DNA of 15,415 nt from Lachnospiraceae bacterium. GTDB taxonomy: Bacteria > Bacillota > Clostridia > Lachnospirales > Lachnospiraceae. The position numbers and the translations under genes were made by a program. This document shows, piece by piece, positions 14,822 through 15,415 of the stretch (position 1 is its first letter; the number at the start of each line of letters is the position of its first letter). Where the stretch lies: positions 1-15,415 of the forward strand of contig CAADTT010000064.1 in the NCBI GenBank assembly GCA_900752065.1, in the 5' to 3' direction. A model generated the notes under the pieces. It was not told where the DNA came from. It saw nothing but the letters and a program-made list of their open reading frames with translations, and searched no databases.

Positions 14822-15267
14822 AATGCCCGTTTTGCAACGAGGATAATACGAGAGTTGTGGATTCCAGACCGGCAGATGACAATAGTTCGATCAGACGGCG
14901 GAGAATGTGTGATGCGTGCGGAAAACGTTTTACGACGTATGAAAAGGTAGAAACTATCCCGTTGGTCGTAATAAAAAAAGACCGAAGCAGGGAGGAGTAT
15001 GACCGCTCGAAGATTGAGGCAGGGGTTATGAGGGCCTGCTATAAGCGGCCGATTCCCGTACAGAAGATAAACGAGCTGGTAGACTCTGTGGAGACGGAGC
15101 TTTTCAATCGGGAAGAGCGGGAAATCGAGAGCAAGGATATCGGGGAGATCGTCATGGACAGACTGAAAGATCTTGAGGCGGTAGCGTACGTTCGGTTTGC
15201 TTCCGTATACAGGGAATTCAAGGATGTGAATACCTTTATGGATGAACTGAAAAAGATATTGAACTAA
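14818..15267 (+). CDS. nrdR: NrdR, transcriptional repressor of ribonucleotide reductase
   Basis: Zinc-ribbon/ATP-cone regulator that senses ATP/dATP and represses nrd genes by binding NrdR boxes. The product is 149 residues, the standard length. The zinc ribbon uses C3-x-x-C6 and C31-x-x-C34, with the DNA-contacting basic run RRRR at 26-29 and KRFTTYEKVE after it. The ATP cone (about 49-139) starts VVIKKDRSREEYDRSKIEAG and contains ACYKRPI and the closing AYVRFASVYREFKD. Translation is coupled to niaR by a 4-base ATGA overlap, with AAAGGAGGAG as ribosome site. In Clostridia nrdR is often found close to sigG and ylmC, as here. It is followed by a strong hairpin. Identification is secure. Confidence 0.97.
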   Translation: MKCPFCNEDNTRVVDSRPADDNSSIRRRRMCDACGKRFTTYEKVETIPLVVIKKDRSREEYDRSKIEAGVMRACYKRPIPVQKINELVDSVETELFNREEREIESKDIGEIVMDRLKDLEAVAYVRFASVYREFKDVNTFMDELKKILN

Positions 15268-15280
15268 ATGGCAGCAGTAA

Positions 15281-15318
15281 CAGAAAAGCCGGTACAGTAC
15301 ACTGTATCGGTTTTTCTG
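15281..15318. terminator. Terminator after nrdR
   Basis: A 17-bp stem (15281-15297 with 15302-15318) containing two G-U-type pairs, a 4-base loop and the TTTTT run 15311-15315 on the + strand. The matching A run in the left arm makes it usable in both directions. It lies 13 bases after the nrdR stop codon. Confidence 0.85.
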
Positions 15319-15415
15319 CAGTTTTGAAAGGTAAAAAAAAATCGCACAAAATGTGCTGATTTCATGTGGATTCCTAAAAGATGGTGTAAAATATAAGAAA
15401 AACTTTTTCGCAGAG
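15319..15415 (+). promoter_or_regulatory. Upstream region of a gene beyond the window
   Basis: No gene. A short palindrome GCACA-n3-TGTGC lies at 15344-15356, and TAAAAT at 15387-15392 is a possible -10 for a gene beyond the right edge. No matching -35 was found. Confidence 0.25.

Noticed and set aside
15289..15310. NrdR-box-like palindrome around ACAGTACACTGT after nrdR
   Set aside because: It does not match the NrdR-box pattern and is better explained as the terminator stem.
1..15415. CRISPR arrays, tRNA or rRNA genes, prophage or toxin-antitoxin genes
   Set aside because: No regularly spaced repeats, cloverleaf-like sequences, integrase or phage-type proteins were seen anywhere in the window.

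Overview
The window looks like chromosomal DNA of a spore-forming Gram-positive Clostridia, most likely a gut Lachnospiraceae. The basis is Spo0A, the forespore sigma factor SigG, a YlmC/YmxH sporulation protein, a class II (Firmicutes-type) GalT, strong AGGAGG ribosome sites and moderate GC. I cannot name the genus from sequence alone. Most genes read on the + strand; sigG and ylmC are on the - strand.

Layout. Positions 1-247 carry no gene: nested hairpins that probably end an upstream transcript, then the spo0A control region with a perfect 0A box and a SigA-type promoter. spo0A is followed in the same direction by glgA (glycogen synthase) and a clear terminator. Next comes a compact operon of PadR regulator, DUF1700/HAAS membrane protein and DUF4097 beta-helix protein, its genes overlapping by 8 and 4 bases, preceded by a strong promoter and an operator-like palindrome. 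A PAP2-type membrane phosphatase has its own extended -10 promoter and terminator. Then galK and galT form a Leloir-pathway operon; galE is not in the window.

Between galT and its terminator lies a structured, gene-less insertion of about 185 bp with imperfect terminal inverted repeats and a likely 6-bp target duplication. Removing it on paper restores a galT end coding for the same C-terminus. sigG follows on the - strand. Divergent from it is a 1263-residue secreted protein with two SGNH/GDSL-like domains: the first has lost its catalytic residues and the second keeps most of them. It also has a LamG/sialidase-lectin-like domain and a lysine-rich C-terminal domain. It converges on ylmC across a shared terminator. 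The window ends with niaR (NAD-synthesis repressor) and nrdR (ribonucleotide reductase repressor) overlapping by 4 bases.

Themes: sporulation control (spo0A, sigG, ylmC), carbohydrate storage and use (glgA, galKT), envelope sensing and remodelling (PadR operon, PAP2 protein, secreted esterase-like protein) and nucleotide/cofactor control (niaR-nrdR). The strongest candidates for something new are the tandem dead/active SGNH protein and the miniature element sitting exactly at the galT stop codon.
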